40,118 nucleotides of DNA from Actinomycetes bacterium (GTDB taxonomy: Bacteria > Actinomycetota > Acidimicrobiia > Acidimicrobiales > Palsa-688). The stretch spans positions 1 through 40,118 of the forward strand of contig JAJYMM010000034.1 in NCBI GenBank assembly GCA_021787035.1. Reading direction: 5' to 3'. A program made the translations under genes and the position numbers. Shown here piece by piece: positions 8,679 to 16,798 of this stretch (positions are counted from its first letter, which is position 1; every line of letters starts with the position of its first letter). The notes beneath the pieces are model-generated. The model was not told the DNA's origin, did no database searches, and saw only the letters and a program-made list of their open reading frames with translations.

Positions 8679-11477
8679 GTGGTTGCTGTGGCAACGAGAG
8701 CACGTTCGGTCGCGCCTCCCCGGAGGGGGAAGGGGACGGCCGCGCCGCGCGCCGCGCGGGTGCGAAAAGGGCAAAAAGCGCCCAGGCGCTGGCACGACGG
8801 CTTCGTAGGGCTGGTAGAGGGGCAGTCCGACGAGATCTGGGGCCTGGCATTTGTCCTGGTGGCTGGGCTCACCGCCCTCGGGATCTACGCTGAGCTGGCC
8901 GGGCCTCTCGGGCGAGCCGTGCGCGACGGGGCGGCCGACCTGTTCGGGCTGGCCCGCTATGTGGTCCCCGCGGCCTTTGTGGTCCTCGGGGGCTACCTCC
9001 TTTCCCGGCGGGAGCGCCCCCAGCCCGCCCGGGTTGGCGTCGGGCTCGTCCTCGCAGTTCTGGCCCTGTCCGGCCTTATCGCTGATGCCGGGGGGCGGCC
9101 AACCGTCCACCAGTCGCTGAAGGCAATGCGCCGCGCCGGCGGCGTCGTCGGCACGCTCGTGGAGATGCCCTTCCACGCGGGCGTGGGTGATTGGGGAGCC
9201 GGTTTCGTGCTGGCGATGGTCCTGTTCGTGGCGCTGCTCGTCACGACAGCTACCCCCGCGAGGACGGTGGGCCTGGCCCTGCGCGCCGGCACCCGTTTCG
9301 GGGCGAGGGGCCTTGGCTTCACATTTGCCGGCGCGTGGCGCTTGGCAAGGGCAGCCGCCGGCCCGATCGGCAGCGGGGCAGGCCATCGCGGCGCGGGGGA
9401 CGCGGACGGCTACGAAGAAGATGAGCTGGAGGGTTGGCATGAGCCCCGTGCTCCGGGCGGTCGAGACGGGAGCGGGGGAAGCGAGCCGCAGGCCGCGAGG
9501 AGACGCTCTTTTGGCTGGCCAGGGCTCGCAGGTGGCGCCGTGGAAGACGACGAGCCGGACGAGGACGACCTTGCGGTGGCCGACGAGCCGCCGCGCGCCC
9601 GGCGGCGGGGGCGCGCCGGCAAGGGCGAGGCCCCCCCTCCCGACGCGAAGCCAGCGCCCGTGCCCGACGAGGCCCTCCCGATCGGGGGCCTAGGAAGCGC
9701 CGGGAAGACAGAGCAGCTCGCCATCGACCTCGGCCCGGCGGCTGAGGTCAGGCCACCTTGGCGGCTCCCGTCCATGTCGCTCCTGAAGAGGACCAAGGCG
9801 ACTGCGGTCGACCGCCACCAAGTGGAGGTCATGGGCCAGACGCTGCAGGGCGCCCTGGCGGCTCTCGGCGTCGAGACGCGCCTGGTAGGGGCGACGGTCG
9901 GGCCGAGCGTCACGCGCTATGAGCTCGAGCTTGGCACGGGCGTCAAGGTGCAGCGGGTTACGGCGCTTCACCGCGACATCGCGTACGCGATGGCAGCAAC
10001 CGACGTGCGGATACTGGCACCGATACCTGGGCGCTCCGCGATCGGCGTGGAAGTTCCCAACCGGCAGCGCCAGACGGTGACGCTCGGTGACATCCTCGCC
10101 TCGCCGGAAGCCGCCGCCGCCCGCCACCCTCTCGAGGTGGGCGTGGGCCGGGACATTGCCGGCCGGCCGGTCCTTGTCAACCTGGCCGAGATGCCTCACC
10201 TCCTGATCGCCGGTGCAACGGGCTCGGGCAAGTCTTCTTGCCTCAACGCGATGCTGACGTCAGTCCTGATGCGCGCCACGCCCGACCAGGCCCGCCTGAT
10301 CCTGGTCGACCCCAAGCGGGTCGAGCTGGGGGCCTACAGCGGGCTCCCGCACCTGCTCACCAACGTCGTGACCAACCCCAAGCGGGCGGCCAACGCGCTG
10401 CGCTGGGCGGTTGAAGAGATGGAGCGCCGTTACGACCTCCTGGCCGAAGTGGGCATGCGGGACATAACCGGCTACAACGCCGCTTACGACCGGGGCGAGC
10501 TCAACGAGACGGGGAGGAGCGCCTGGGAAGCCGGCGGCACCGGTGCCAATGAAGGCGGCGAGGGCTACGGGGGCGAAGGTCACGGGGGCGAAGGTCACGG
10601 GGACGAAGGTCACGGGGACGAGGGTTACGGCGACGGGACCGGCGCAAGCGGCACAGGCGAGGTTTACGATGACCAGGGGATCTCAGGGGAGGACGCGCCC
10701 GAGTACCTGGACGTCCTAGAGGACGAGGAGATGGGGGCGGGCCCCGACGCCGCGGGCGGGCGCACGCTCGATGAGGCGGAGCCGGCGGGCGGGTCTCAGG
10801 CCCGGCGCTATGAACGGCTGCCGTTCATCCTTGTCGTGGTCGACGAGCTCAACGACCTCATGATGGTGGCGGCCCGGGACGTCGAGGAGTCGATCTGCCG
10901 CATCGCCCAGATGGCTAGGGCCGTCGGGATACACCTCGTCATCGCTACCCAGCGTCCGTCCGTGGACGTGATCACCGGCCTCATCAAGGCCAACATCCCC
11001 TCGCGCCTCGCGTTCGCAGTTTCGTCGCTCGCAGACAGCCGCGTCGTGCTCGACCAGGCCGGTGCCGAGAGGCTCATAGGCAAGGGGGACATGCTTTTGT
11101 TGACAGCGTCGTCGAGCTCGCCGAGGCGCCTGCAGGGCCCCTGGGTGGACGAGGAGGACGTCCGCAAGGTAGTCGCCCACTGGCGGCGCCAGGCGTCCCC
11201 GTCCTATGTGGAAGGCATCGAGGCCCCCGAGGTTGCCCCCGGCGAGGTGGGCGGGGACGGCGCTGGAGACGACGACCTGCTGGAGACGGCCATGGAGCTC
11301 GTGGTGCGAAGCCAGCTCGGGAGCACGTCCATGCTCCAGCGCAAGCTGAAGGTCGGCTTCGCCAGGGCAGGGCGGCTCATGGACTTGCTCGAGCAGCGCG
11401 GTGTCGTCGGGCCGTCGGAGGGCTCGAAGGCGCGAGCTGTGCTGATGACCGTGGACGAGCTCGAAGACCGCGCGTGA
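8679..11477 (+). CDS. ftsK: DNA translocase FtsK/SpoIIIE
   Basis: FtsK pumps chromosomal DNA through the closing septum. The 932-residue protein has four predicted membrane segments (about residues 45–200) and a charged Pro/Gly-rich linker with acidic DEPDEDD stretches. An alpha domain and a RecA-like motor follow, with Walker A GATGSGKSS at 512–520 and Walker B ILVVVDELND with D722-E723. The C-terminal winged-helix gamma domain (DDDLLETAMELVV onwards) would read oriented DNA motifs. Between GYN (598–600) and Walker B lies an insertion of about 100 acidic, Gly-rich residues including a 15-bp minisatellite, where homologues have a short loop. The GTG at 8679 has no Shine-Dalgarno sequence, and GTG 8688 is an alternative. 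The stop overlaps thrB by four bases. Confidence 0.95.
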   Translation: MVAVATRARSVAPPRRGKGTAAPRAARVRKGQKAPRRWHDGFVGLVEGQSDEIWGLAFVLVAGLTALGIYAELAGPLGRAVRDGAADLFGLARYVVPAAFVVLGGYLLSRRERPQPARVGVGLVLAVLALSGLIADAGGRPTVHQSLKAMRRAGGVVGTLVEMPFHAGVGDWGAGFVLAMVLFVALLVTTATPARTVGLALRAGTRFGARGLGFTFAGAWRLARAAAGPIGSGAGHRGAGDADGYEEDELEGWHEPRAPGGRDGSGGSEPQAARRRSFGWPGLAGGAVEDDEPDEDDLAVADEPPRARRRGRAGKGEAPPPDAKPAPVPDEALPIGGLGSAGKTEQLAIDLGPAAEVRPPWRLPSMSLLKRTKATAVDRHQVEVMGQTLQGALAALGVETRLVGATVGPSVTRYELELGTGVKVQRVTALHRDIAYAMAATDVRILAPIPGRSAIGVEVPNRQRQTVTLGDILASPEAAAARHPLEVGVGRDIAGRPVLVNLAEMPHLLIAGATGSGKSSCLNAMLTSVLMRATPDQARLILVDPKRVELGAYSGLPHLLTNVVTNPKRAANALRWAVEEMERRYDLLAEVGMRDITGYNAAYDRGELNETGRSAWEAGGTGANEGGEGYGGEGHGGEGHGDEGHGDEGYGDGTGASGTGEVYDDQGISGEDAPEYLDVLEDEEMGAGPDAAGGRTLDEAEPAGGSQARRYERLPFILVVVDELNDLMMVAARDVEESICRIAQMARAVGIHLVIATQRPSVDVITGLIKANIPSRLAFAVSSLADSRVVLDQAGAERLIGKGDMLLLTASSSSPRRLQGPWVDEEDVRKVVAHWRRQASPSYVEGIEAPEVAPGEVGGDGAGDDDLLETAMELVVRSQLGSTSMLQRKLKVGFARAGRLMDLLEQRGVVGPSEGSKARAVLMTVDELEDRA
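10557..10631 (+). repeat. Coding minisatellite within the ftsK motor domain
   Basis: Five tandem 15-bp units of the form GGCGAAGGTCACGGG encode Gly-Glu-Gly-His-Gly variants (residues 627–651). They lie in the insertion between the Walker A and Walker B motifs. Copies differ by one to three bases, mostly silent or Asp/Gly and His/Tyr changes. Confidence 0.9.
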
Positions 11478-12382
11478 CGCCGGCCGGGGACGCTACCGGT
11501 GAAGGCGCAGGCCGGGTGGCACGCGTGCCCGCGTCGTCTGCCAACCTCGGGCCTGGGTTCGACACCCTCGCCGTGGCACTCGGGCTTTACGTCGAGGTCG
11601 AGCTGAGGCCGCGCGAGGAAGGCCTCTTGGTGGTGGCCGAAGGCGAGGGTGCCCACCTGCCAGGGGGAGCGTCGCACCTCGCCGCGCGCGTCGCCCGAGG
11701 CGTCCTCGGGCACGACCGCTTCGAGCTGCACGTGCGTTCCGACATACCCGTGGCAAGGGGTCTCGGTTCCTCGGCCGCGCTCACGGTGGCAGCGGCCGCG
11801 GCCGCAGGCGCCCAGTGCCCTGACGAGGCGTTCGAGGTCGGTTTTCGGGTGGACGGCCACCCCGAGAACGCGGCCGCCTCGGCTTTCGGCGGCCTTGTAG
11901 CGGCCGCTGTGATCGGAGGTCTCCCGGTCGCTCGGCACCTAGAGCTCGACCCCGAGCTGCGTTTTGTCGTAGTCGTCCCCGACAGGGAGCTGCCGACCGC
12001 AGAGGCCCGCCAGGCGCTCCCCTCCTCGGTGCCGCTCGGGGACGCGGTGTTCAACCTGAGCCGTCTCGGGCTGCTCGTAGCAGGGCTCGCCGACCGGCGC
12101 CTGCTCGTCCCTGAGGCAGGGGACGACCGGCTCCACCAGCCGGCACGTTCCGCGCTCTTCAGCGAGGCCGAGGCCCTCCTCGTGGGACTGCGCCGCGCCG
12201 GCGCCCTCACGTCTTGTTGGTCAGGGGCCGGCCCGAGCCTCGTTGCCCTCTCGGACGCGGGGGCCGCGGAAGGTCTGTGCGCTTCGGCTCGTGCCCTCAT
12301 GGCTTCCCTCGGAGTCCCGGGAAAGGCCCTCGTGCTGGGGGCCGACCACGCCGGCGTCCAGGTGACCGGCACCCTCGGGTGA
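11474..12382 (+). CDS. thrB: Homoserine kinase
   Basis: ThrB is a GHMP-family kinase that phosphorylates homoserine for threonine synthesis. The 302-residue protein has the N-terminal PASSANLGPGFDTLAVAL signature of homoserine kinases, the glycine/serine-rich ATP loop PVARGLGSSAAL (GLGSSAA at 96–102), the GHPENAAASAFGG motif and the C-terminal SGAGPSLVAL motif 3. The GTG start overlaps the ftsK stop as GTGA, implying translational coupling. Having thrB in the same locus as the dap genes puts two branches of the aspartate family together, although lysC, asd and hom are not in the window. Confidence 0.93.
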   Translation: MTPAGDATGEGAGRVARVPASSANLGPGFDTLAVALGLYVEVELRPREEGLLVVAEGEGAHLPGGASHLAARVARGVLGHDRFELHVRSDIPVARGLGSSAALTVAAAAAAGAQCPDEAFEVGFRVDGHPENAAASAFGGLVAAAVIGGLPVARHLELDPELRFVVVVPDRELPTAEARQALPSSVPLGDAVFNLSRLGLLVAGLADRRLLVPEAGDDRLHQPARSALFSEAEALLVGLRRAGALTSCWSGAGPSLVALSDAGAAEGLCASARALMASLGVPGKALVLGADHAGVQVTGTLG

Positions 12383-12422
12383 CCGGCAGCCCTCGAGCGC
12401 TAGAGATGGACTGGCCGAGGCG

Positions 12423-12956
12423 CTAAGTCCACTGCTCGTCGCAGGGTGCCAGGCGGACGAGGAGGTTGTAGGTGACGAGGGCGATGGCCAGGTGCATCAG
12501 CATGAGGAAGAACACCGCGTGGAACGGCTGGTGCTGCGCGAGGAGGTACAGGTCAGGCAGGAACAAGACGATGGTCACTGCGATGGCCATCCTGAAAAAC
12601 GCGAGGCGAGGGCTCGAGGTCGCACGGGTGACGATGGGCCATGCCGCGCAGGCGATCAGTACGCCGATCACGGTCAGCTTGGCGTAATCGGAGAACAAGA
12701 AGTGGACGTAGCCCTTGTCGGCGGGCACTGCGGCGACGGCTACCTTGACTATGAGCGCATCGGCTGCGAGTGAGCCGACGATCGAGATGAGCGTGGCAAC
12801 CGCGACACGCAGTAGCGAGGGTTGGCGGTCGCTTGGGTAAAGGTCGATGCGAGCGAACTCCATAGCGCGCCCGATCAGGGTGTCGTCCTTGTCCTCCACG
12901 GCCCCTCGGGCCAGCACCAACGCGCGGTCGAGTCTGGTCTCGAGCTGGTTTTGCAC
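12423..12956 (-). CDS. Four-helix integral membrane protein of unknown function
   Basis: This 177-residue protein has a charged N-terminal region of about 50 residues (QNQLETRLDRALVLARGAV) and then four hydrophobic helices, around residues 48–75, 88–108, 118–138 and 142–168. The last helices contain FLPDLYLL and FFLMLMHLAIALVTYNLLV. The pattern loosely resembles DUF6069-type actinobacterial membrane proteins, but I do not recognise it firmly. The start is GTG at 12956, supported by GAAGGAGA (complement of 12961–12968). It is convergent with thrB and divergent from the histidine kinase gene, with which it shares a 194-bp upstream region, so it may be a target of that two-component system. Confidence 0.75.
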   Translation of the reverse strand: MQNQLETRLDRALVLARGAVEDKDDTLIGRAMEFARIDLYPSDRQPSLLRVAVATLISIVGSLAADALIVKVAVAAVPADKGYVHFLFSDYAKLTVIGVLIACAAWPIVTRATSSPRLAFFRMAIAVTIVLFLPDLYLLAQHQPFHAVFFLMLMHLAIALVTYNLLVRLAPCDEQWT

Positions 12957-13089
12957 AACTTCTCCTTCGCCTAGCGCTACGCATGGACCGGTGACCTGCC
13001 TAGCTCCTAGGCCTCTTGCCTGGGATCCATGGTAGGAGCAGGCGGTAGCCGCGCTGACCTACCAGAGGTGGAAACATGGCCGCGGCGCG

Positions 13090-13105
13090 TCATCCTTCAG
13101 GATGA
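13090..13105. promoter_or_regulatory. Perfect inverted repeat in the divergent region before the histidine kinase gene
   Basis: TCATCCT-TC-AGGATGA forms perfect 7-bp arms around a 2-bp spacer, about 45 bp before the kinase start. A TACTCT hexamer at 13124–13129 could be its -10 box. NarL/LuxR-type response regulators bind short inverted repeats, so this is a candidate autoregulatory operator. The remaining 12957–13089 shows the membrane-protein ribosome binding site and nothing else firm. Confidence 0.4.
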
Positions 13106-13150
13106 TCGGGTCTGGCAACCGGGTACTCTCGGGACTGGACATCCGCGAGC

Positions 13151-14491
13151 ATGGATCTGACGATCGAGGACCGGACGAACCGACGCACCGAGGCCGTGAG
13201 GCCGCAGGCCGTGGACGGCGGCGCGCTCGATGGTGGCGGCATGGGACTGTTCGAATGGGCCCGGCAATGGCTAAACGACCACCAGCGCCTGGCCGACGTC
13301 AGCGTGGCCGCAGCCGTGCTCGCCCTGTCGACGGTAGGGCTCGCCAGTAGCCCGTACCTGAGCTGGCAAACGGGGACCTTCCAAGTGGCCCTCGTGGCGC
13401 CGCTCGTCTGGCGGCGCGCAAACCCGAGCGCCGTTTTCGCGGCCGTGTGCGTGCTCGCCCTCGTGCAGTGGGCCCTTGGCTACCGCCTCGTTGCCGACCT
13501 CGCTCTCCTCGTCGCCCTTTACACTGTCGCGGTCCGCTGCTCGCGCCTCCGAGCGCTCGAGGCGGCCGCAATCCTGGAGGTCGGCGCTGTCATGGCCGCC
13601 GTTAGGTGGGTGCCTGCGACGACGGTCGCGCGGTCGTTCCTTTTCCTCTCGGCGACGGTAGTCGCGGCTTTTTTCGTTGGTCTGACCGTGCGTTCAGGTA
13701 GCAGGTACATGGCGTCCCTGGCCGAGCGCGCCGAGCGGCTCGAGTTCGAACGTGACCAGCAAGCGGCCATAGCCGCCGCAGCCGAGAGGGCCCGGATCGC
13801 CCGCGAGATGCACGACATCGTGGCCCACAGCCTTTCCGTGGTGGTCACCCTCGCGGACGCGGCTGCCACTGTCGCAGGGAGCGACCCGGTGAAGGCCGCC
13901 GGCGTCATGGCCCAGGTGAGCGAGATGGGGAGGCAGGCGCTCCGCGACGTTCGGGCGACGATCGGCCTGTTGCGTACCGATGACCTCGGGCTGGTGCCAC
14001 AGCCAGGGCTTGACCAGCTGGACAGCCTCTTCGAGGGCGCCCGTGCTACCGGGCTCACGCTGGAGGTGAGCAACAAAGGCCGGCAGTTCCCCCTTGGCCC
14101 GGCAGCAGAGCTGAGCATCTACCGGATAATCCAGGAGAGCCTCACCAACACCATCAAGCACGCGTCGGCGTCACGCGCCCGGGTCGAGCTGGCGTACGAG
14201 TTCCCCTACGTCCATGTGAGCGTGACTGACGACGGCGCTGCTCATGGCCGGGAGGGCGACGGCGGGGGAAACGGGATCAAGGGTATGCGAGAGCGTGCTG
14301 CCGTCCACGCCGGGGTGCTGTCGGCCGGGCCGGTCGCGGGCGGCGGCTGGGCGGTCCGGACCACGCTTCGTGCCTGGCCCGACCGGGTTGCGGCGCCAGG
14401 CGGTAGCGCCGGAGGGCTGGCAGGGGGGCCCGAGATCTACAAACCGCCCCCGCTGTCGGCGGGCGTGCCGGCCGAGGAGGGAGCGGGTTGA
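13151..14491 (+). CDS. NarL-type sensor histidine kinase
   Basis: This is a membrane sensor kinase of 446 residues. Five or so hydrophobic helices span about residues 48–185. They are followed by a short coiled coil (SLAERAERLEFERDQQAAIAA is its core) and a HisKA_3 dimerisation helix with the phospho-accepting H221 in AREMHDIVAHSLSVVV. A HATPase_c domain carries the N-box QESLTNTIKHA and the GNGIKGMRERA glycine motif. About 45 C-terminal residues are low-complexity. The N-terminal sensing region has no recognisable extracellular domain, so the signal is unknown. The start at 13151 has no strong Shine-Dalgarno sequence. The stop overlaps the response regulator start as TTGA, so the two are made together. 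Confidence 0.93.
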   Translation: MDLTIEDRTNRRTEAVRPQAVDGGALDGGGMGLFEWARQWLNDHQRLADVSVAAAVLALSTVGLASSPYLSWQTGTFQVALVAPLVWRRANPSAVFAAVCVLALVQWALGYRLVADLALLVALYTVAVRCSRLRALEAAAILEVGAVMAAVRWVPATTVARSFLFLSATVVAAFFVGLTVRSGSRYMASLAERAERLEFERDQQAAIAAAAERARIAREMHDIVAHSLSVVVTLADAAATVAGSDPVKAAGVMAQVSEMGRQALRDVRATIGLLRTDDLGLVPQPGLDQLDSLFEGARATGLTLEVSNKGRQFPLGPAAELSIYRIIQESLTNTIKHASASRARVELAYEFPYVHVSVTDDGAAHGREGDGGGNGIKGMRERAAVHAGVLSAGPVAGGGWAVRTTLRAWPDRVAAPGGSAGGLAGGPEIYKPPPLSAGVPAEEGAG

Positions 14492-15204
14492 CGGTCCGCG
14501 TGGTCCTCGTAGACGACCAAGCCCTCTTGCGACAGGGCTTCCGCATGATCCTCGAAGCCGAAGGCGACATCGAAGTGGTGGCCGAAGCCGAAGACGGGGC
14601 CCAAGCGGTCGAGCTCGTTGCGCGGTGTTCCCCCGATGTGTTCGTCATGGACGTCCGGATGCCGCGCATGGACGGGATAGAGGCAACCCGGCGCATCGTC
14701 TCGGCGAGCCGGACCGCGCGGGTCCTAGTCCTCACCACCTTCGATCTGGACGAGTACGCGCTAGGTGCACTGAGGGCCGGCGCGAGCGGGTTCATCTTGA
14801 AAGACGTGAGGCCCGCCGAGCTCGTGAGCGCCGTGAGGACGGTGGCGTCTGGAGACGCAGTTGTCTCACCTCGTGCGACGCGGCGGCTGCTCGAAGAGTA
14901 CGGGCGCCTTGCCGCCGGCCGCGGCCCGGTGAGCTCGCGCGCCCTCGAGGACATCGAGCGCCTGAGCGATCGCGAGCGCGAGGTCCTGGCTGCCATGGCG
15001 CGAGGCCTTTCCAATGGCCAAATCGCGGAAGAGCTCTACGTGTCCGAGGCAACGGTGAAGTCCCACGTCGGGAGGATCTTGGCGAAGCTCGGTGTGCGTG
15101 ACCGGGTCCAGGCGGTCGTGCTGGCCTTCGACGCCGGCTTCGTGCGTCCCGCGAGCTCGCCGGGGTGGGTGGGTGGGGGAGACCCGCCTGTTTGTACCGG
15201 CTGA
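14488..15204 (+). CDS. NarL/LuxR-family response regulator
   Basis: This transcription factor of 238 residues has a receiver domain (acidic pocket D9/D10 in LVDDQ, phospho-acceptor D55 in FVMDVRMP, the T/K switch region with ILKDV) and a C-terminal LuxR-type helix-turn-helix (LSDREREVLAAMARGLSNGQ and the TVKSHVGRILAKLGV recognition helix). It is the cognate partner of the adjoining kinase. The TTG start overlaps the kinase stop by four bases, with GAGGAGGGAG at 14474–14483. The last ~20 residues are a nonconserved Pro/Gly tail. Targets are unknown. The divergent membrane protein gene and the operon itself are the nearest candidates. Confidence 0.95.
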   Translation: MTVRVVLVDDQALLRQGFRMILEAEGDIEVVAEAEDGAQAVELVARCSPDVFVMDVRMPRMDGIEATRRIVSASRTARVLVLTTFDLDEYALGALRAGASGFILKDVRPAELVSAVRTVASGDAVVSPRATRRLLEEYGRLAAGRGPVSSRALEDIERLSDREREVLAAMARGLSNGQIAEELYVSEATVKSHVGRILAKLGVRDRVQAVVLAFDAGFVRPASSPGWVGGGDPPVCTG

Positions 15205-15297
15205 CCCGGCCCGGGCCTGCTCAACCTGAGGCGCCTTGGCCGGGCAGCTCAGTGGGCGCGTGCCAATTGGGTGCCGGCGTGCTGGCGTGGCCCACTG

Positions 15298-15303
15298 TAG
15301 TCT
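15298..15303 (+). promoter_or_regulatory. Putative -10 box for a leaderless rimO transcript
   Basis: TAGTCT matches TANNNT and ends seven bases before the GTG at 15311. No Shine-Dalgarno sequence is present, so transcription may begin at the start codon. No -35 box is evident. The preceding 15205–15297 contains only the short palindrome GGCCCGGGCC (15208–15217). Confidence 0.4.
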
Positions 15304-15310
15304 TTTTCAA

Positions 15311-16798
15311 GTGGCGAGTTATTGGCTGGAGACCCTTGGTTGCCCCAAAAACCGGGTGGACTCCGACAAGCTCGCCGGAGTGCTCGCCCTGGAGGGCTAC
15401 GAGTTGGCCGAGGAGGCTGGGAGCGCCGACCTGGTGGTCGTGAATACGTGCGCCTTCATCGAGCCCGCCCGCGAGGAGTCGGTTGCAGTGGTCCTCGAGA
15501 TGGCATCGGCGAAGAAGGCTGGTGCCCGCCTCGTCGTCACGGGGTGCCTGGCGGAGCGCTACGGCACCGAGCTGGCCGAGGCCATGCCAGAGGTCGACCA
15601 GGTGGCCGGCTTTGGCGTCGCCTTTTGGGACGGCGTGGCTGGGCCGAAGCCGGCTGGGCCGAAGGCGGCTGGGCCGGAGGCGGCTGGGCCGGAGGCGGCT
15701 GGGCCGGAGGCGGCTGGGCCGGAGGCGGCGGGTGGCGCGCCCGTCACCTTCGGGCGCTCCAATGCGCCCGCGGGCACCCGCCGCCCGCACGCCGGCCTCG
15801 GCCCTAGCGCCGAGGTGAGGCAACCCGAGGTGGGGCAAGCGGTGAGCGACGTGGCGGCGGAGGCCCCTCGGCGGAGCGAGAGCAGTTTCGACTTGCTTGA
15901 GCTGGCGCGGCCCCCGGCTGGCGCCCCATGGGCGTACGTGAAGATCGCCGAGGGTTGCGACCGCCATTGCGGTTTTTGCGCGATCCCGGAGTTCCGGGGG
16001 CCGCAGCGTTCGCGGACGCGCGAGGCCATCTTGGAAGAGGTGGAGCGGCTCGGTGCCGAGGAGGTGGTACTGGTAGCCCAGGACCCGGTGTCTTGGGGCC
16101 GGGAGGCAAGGGGCACGGGCGGCGGTCGGGCCGGTGGCCTGGCCGGCTTGGTGCGCGAGGTACGACAACGGGTAGAGCGAGTCAGGCTTCTTTACCTCTA
16201 CCCGTCGGGCCTGAACGACGAACTAATAGAGGTGCTCGGCAGTGGCGGCTGCCCCTATTTCGACCTTTCCCTGCAGCACGTTTCACGGCCGCTGCTCAGG
16301 CGGATGCGCCGCTATGGAGACGGCGAGCGCTTCTTGGAGCGCATCTCGTTCGTGCGCCGTCATTTCCCAGACGCGGCCCTGCGCTCTTCGTTCATAATTG
16401 GCTACCCGGGCGAGACCGAGGAGGACCACGACGCCTTGCTCTGCTTTCTCAAAGAGGCGGAGCTCGACTGGGCTGGGTTCTTCGCGTTCTCCCCCGAAGA
16501 GGGCACCTATGCGGCGTCCCAAGCGGGGCAGGTGCCCAGCGGGCTCGTGGCCGAGCGCGCCCGGGAGTGCTCGGAGCTGCAGGACACGATCACAGCGGCC
16601 CACCGTTCGGCACTGGTCGGTACCAAGTGCCGTGCGCTGATCGACGCGCCCGGCGAGGCCAGGAGCCACCGTGAAGCCCCGGAGATCGACGGGGTGATCG
16701 GCGTCCCCCTCGACCTGGTGCCAGGTACGTGGGCCGAGCTCGAGATAACCGGCTCCCTGGGCCCCGACCTTGTTGGGGAGCCGGTGGTGGCCCTGTGA
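15311..16798 (+). CDS. rimO: Ribosomal protein S12 methylthiotransferase RimO
   Basis: RimO is a radical-SAM enzyme that methylthiolates an aspartate of ribosomal protein S12. The N-terminal MTTase domain starts with ETLGCPKNRVDSDKL, the RimO-typical form, and supplies three cluster cysteines (C11, NTC, TGC). The radical-SAM CxxxCxxC motif is C216, C220, C223 (CDRHCGFC). A C-terminal TRAM-like domain follows. Between the MTTase and SAM domains sits a low-complexity insertion with AGPEA repeats. The start at GTG 15311 is chosen because the family begins a few residues before the first cysteine. A TTG at 15236 would add 25 unconserved residues. The GTGA overlap at the end couples it to pgsA. 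Confidence 0.95.
   Translation: MASYWLETLGCPKNRVDSDKLAGVLALEGYELAEEAGSADLVVVNTCAFIEPAREESVAVVLEMASAKKAGARLVVTGCLAERYGTELAEAMPEVDQVAGFGVAFWDGVAGPKPAGPKAAGPEAAGPEAAGPEAAGPEAAGGAPVTFGRSNAPAGTRRPHAGLGPSAEVRQPEVGQAVSDVAAEAPRRSESSFDLLELARPPAGAPWAYVKIAEGCDRHCGFCAIPEFRGPQRSRTREAILEEVERLGAEEVVLVAQDPVSWGREARGTGGGRAGGLAGLVREVRQRVERVRLLYLYPSGLNDELIEVLGSGGCPYFDLSLQHVSRPLLRRMRRYGDGERFLERISFVRRHFPDAALRSSFIIGYPGETEEDHDALLCFLKEAELDWAGFFAFSPEEGTYAASQAGQVPSGLVAERARECSELQDTITAAHRSALVGTKCRALIDAPGEARSHREAPEIDGVIGVPLDLVPGTWAELEITGSLGPDLVGEPVVAL
15638..15727 (+). repeat. Coding minisatellite within rimO
   Basis: Six tandem 15-bp units of GCTGGGCCGGAGGCG (the first two with GAA in place of GAG, and a CCG end in the first) encode Ala-Gly-Pro-Lys/Glu-Ala. 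They sit in the linker between the MTTase and radical-SAM domains. The last four copies are identical, suggesting recent expansion. Confidence 0.93.

Noticed and set aside
10494..10806. Intein in FtsK
   Set aside because: The insertion is low-complexity and lacks splice-junction Cys/Ser and His-Asn motifs and any intein blocks.
15240..15310. tRNA-like D-arm sequence GGGCAGCTCAGTGGG before rimO
   Set aside because: No T-arm consensus, anticodon stem or acceptor pairing follows within tRNA length.
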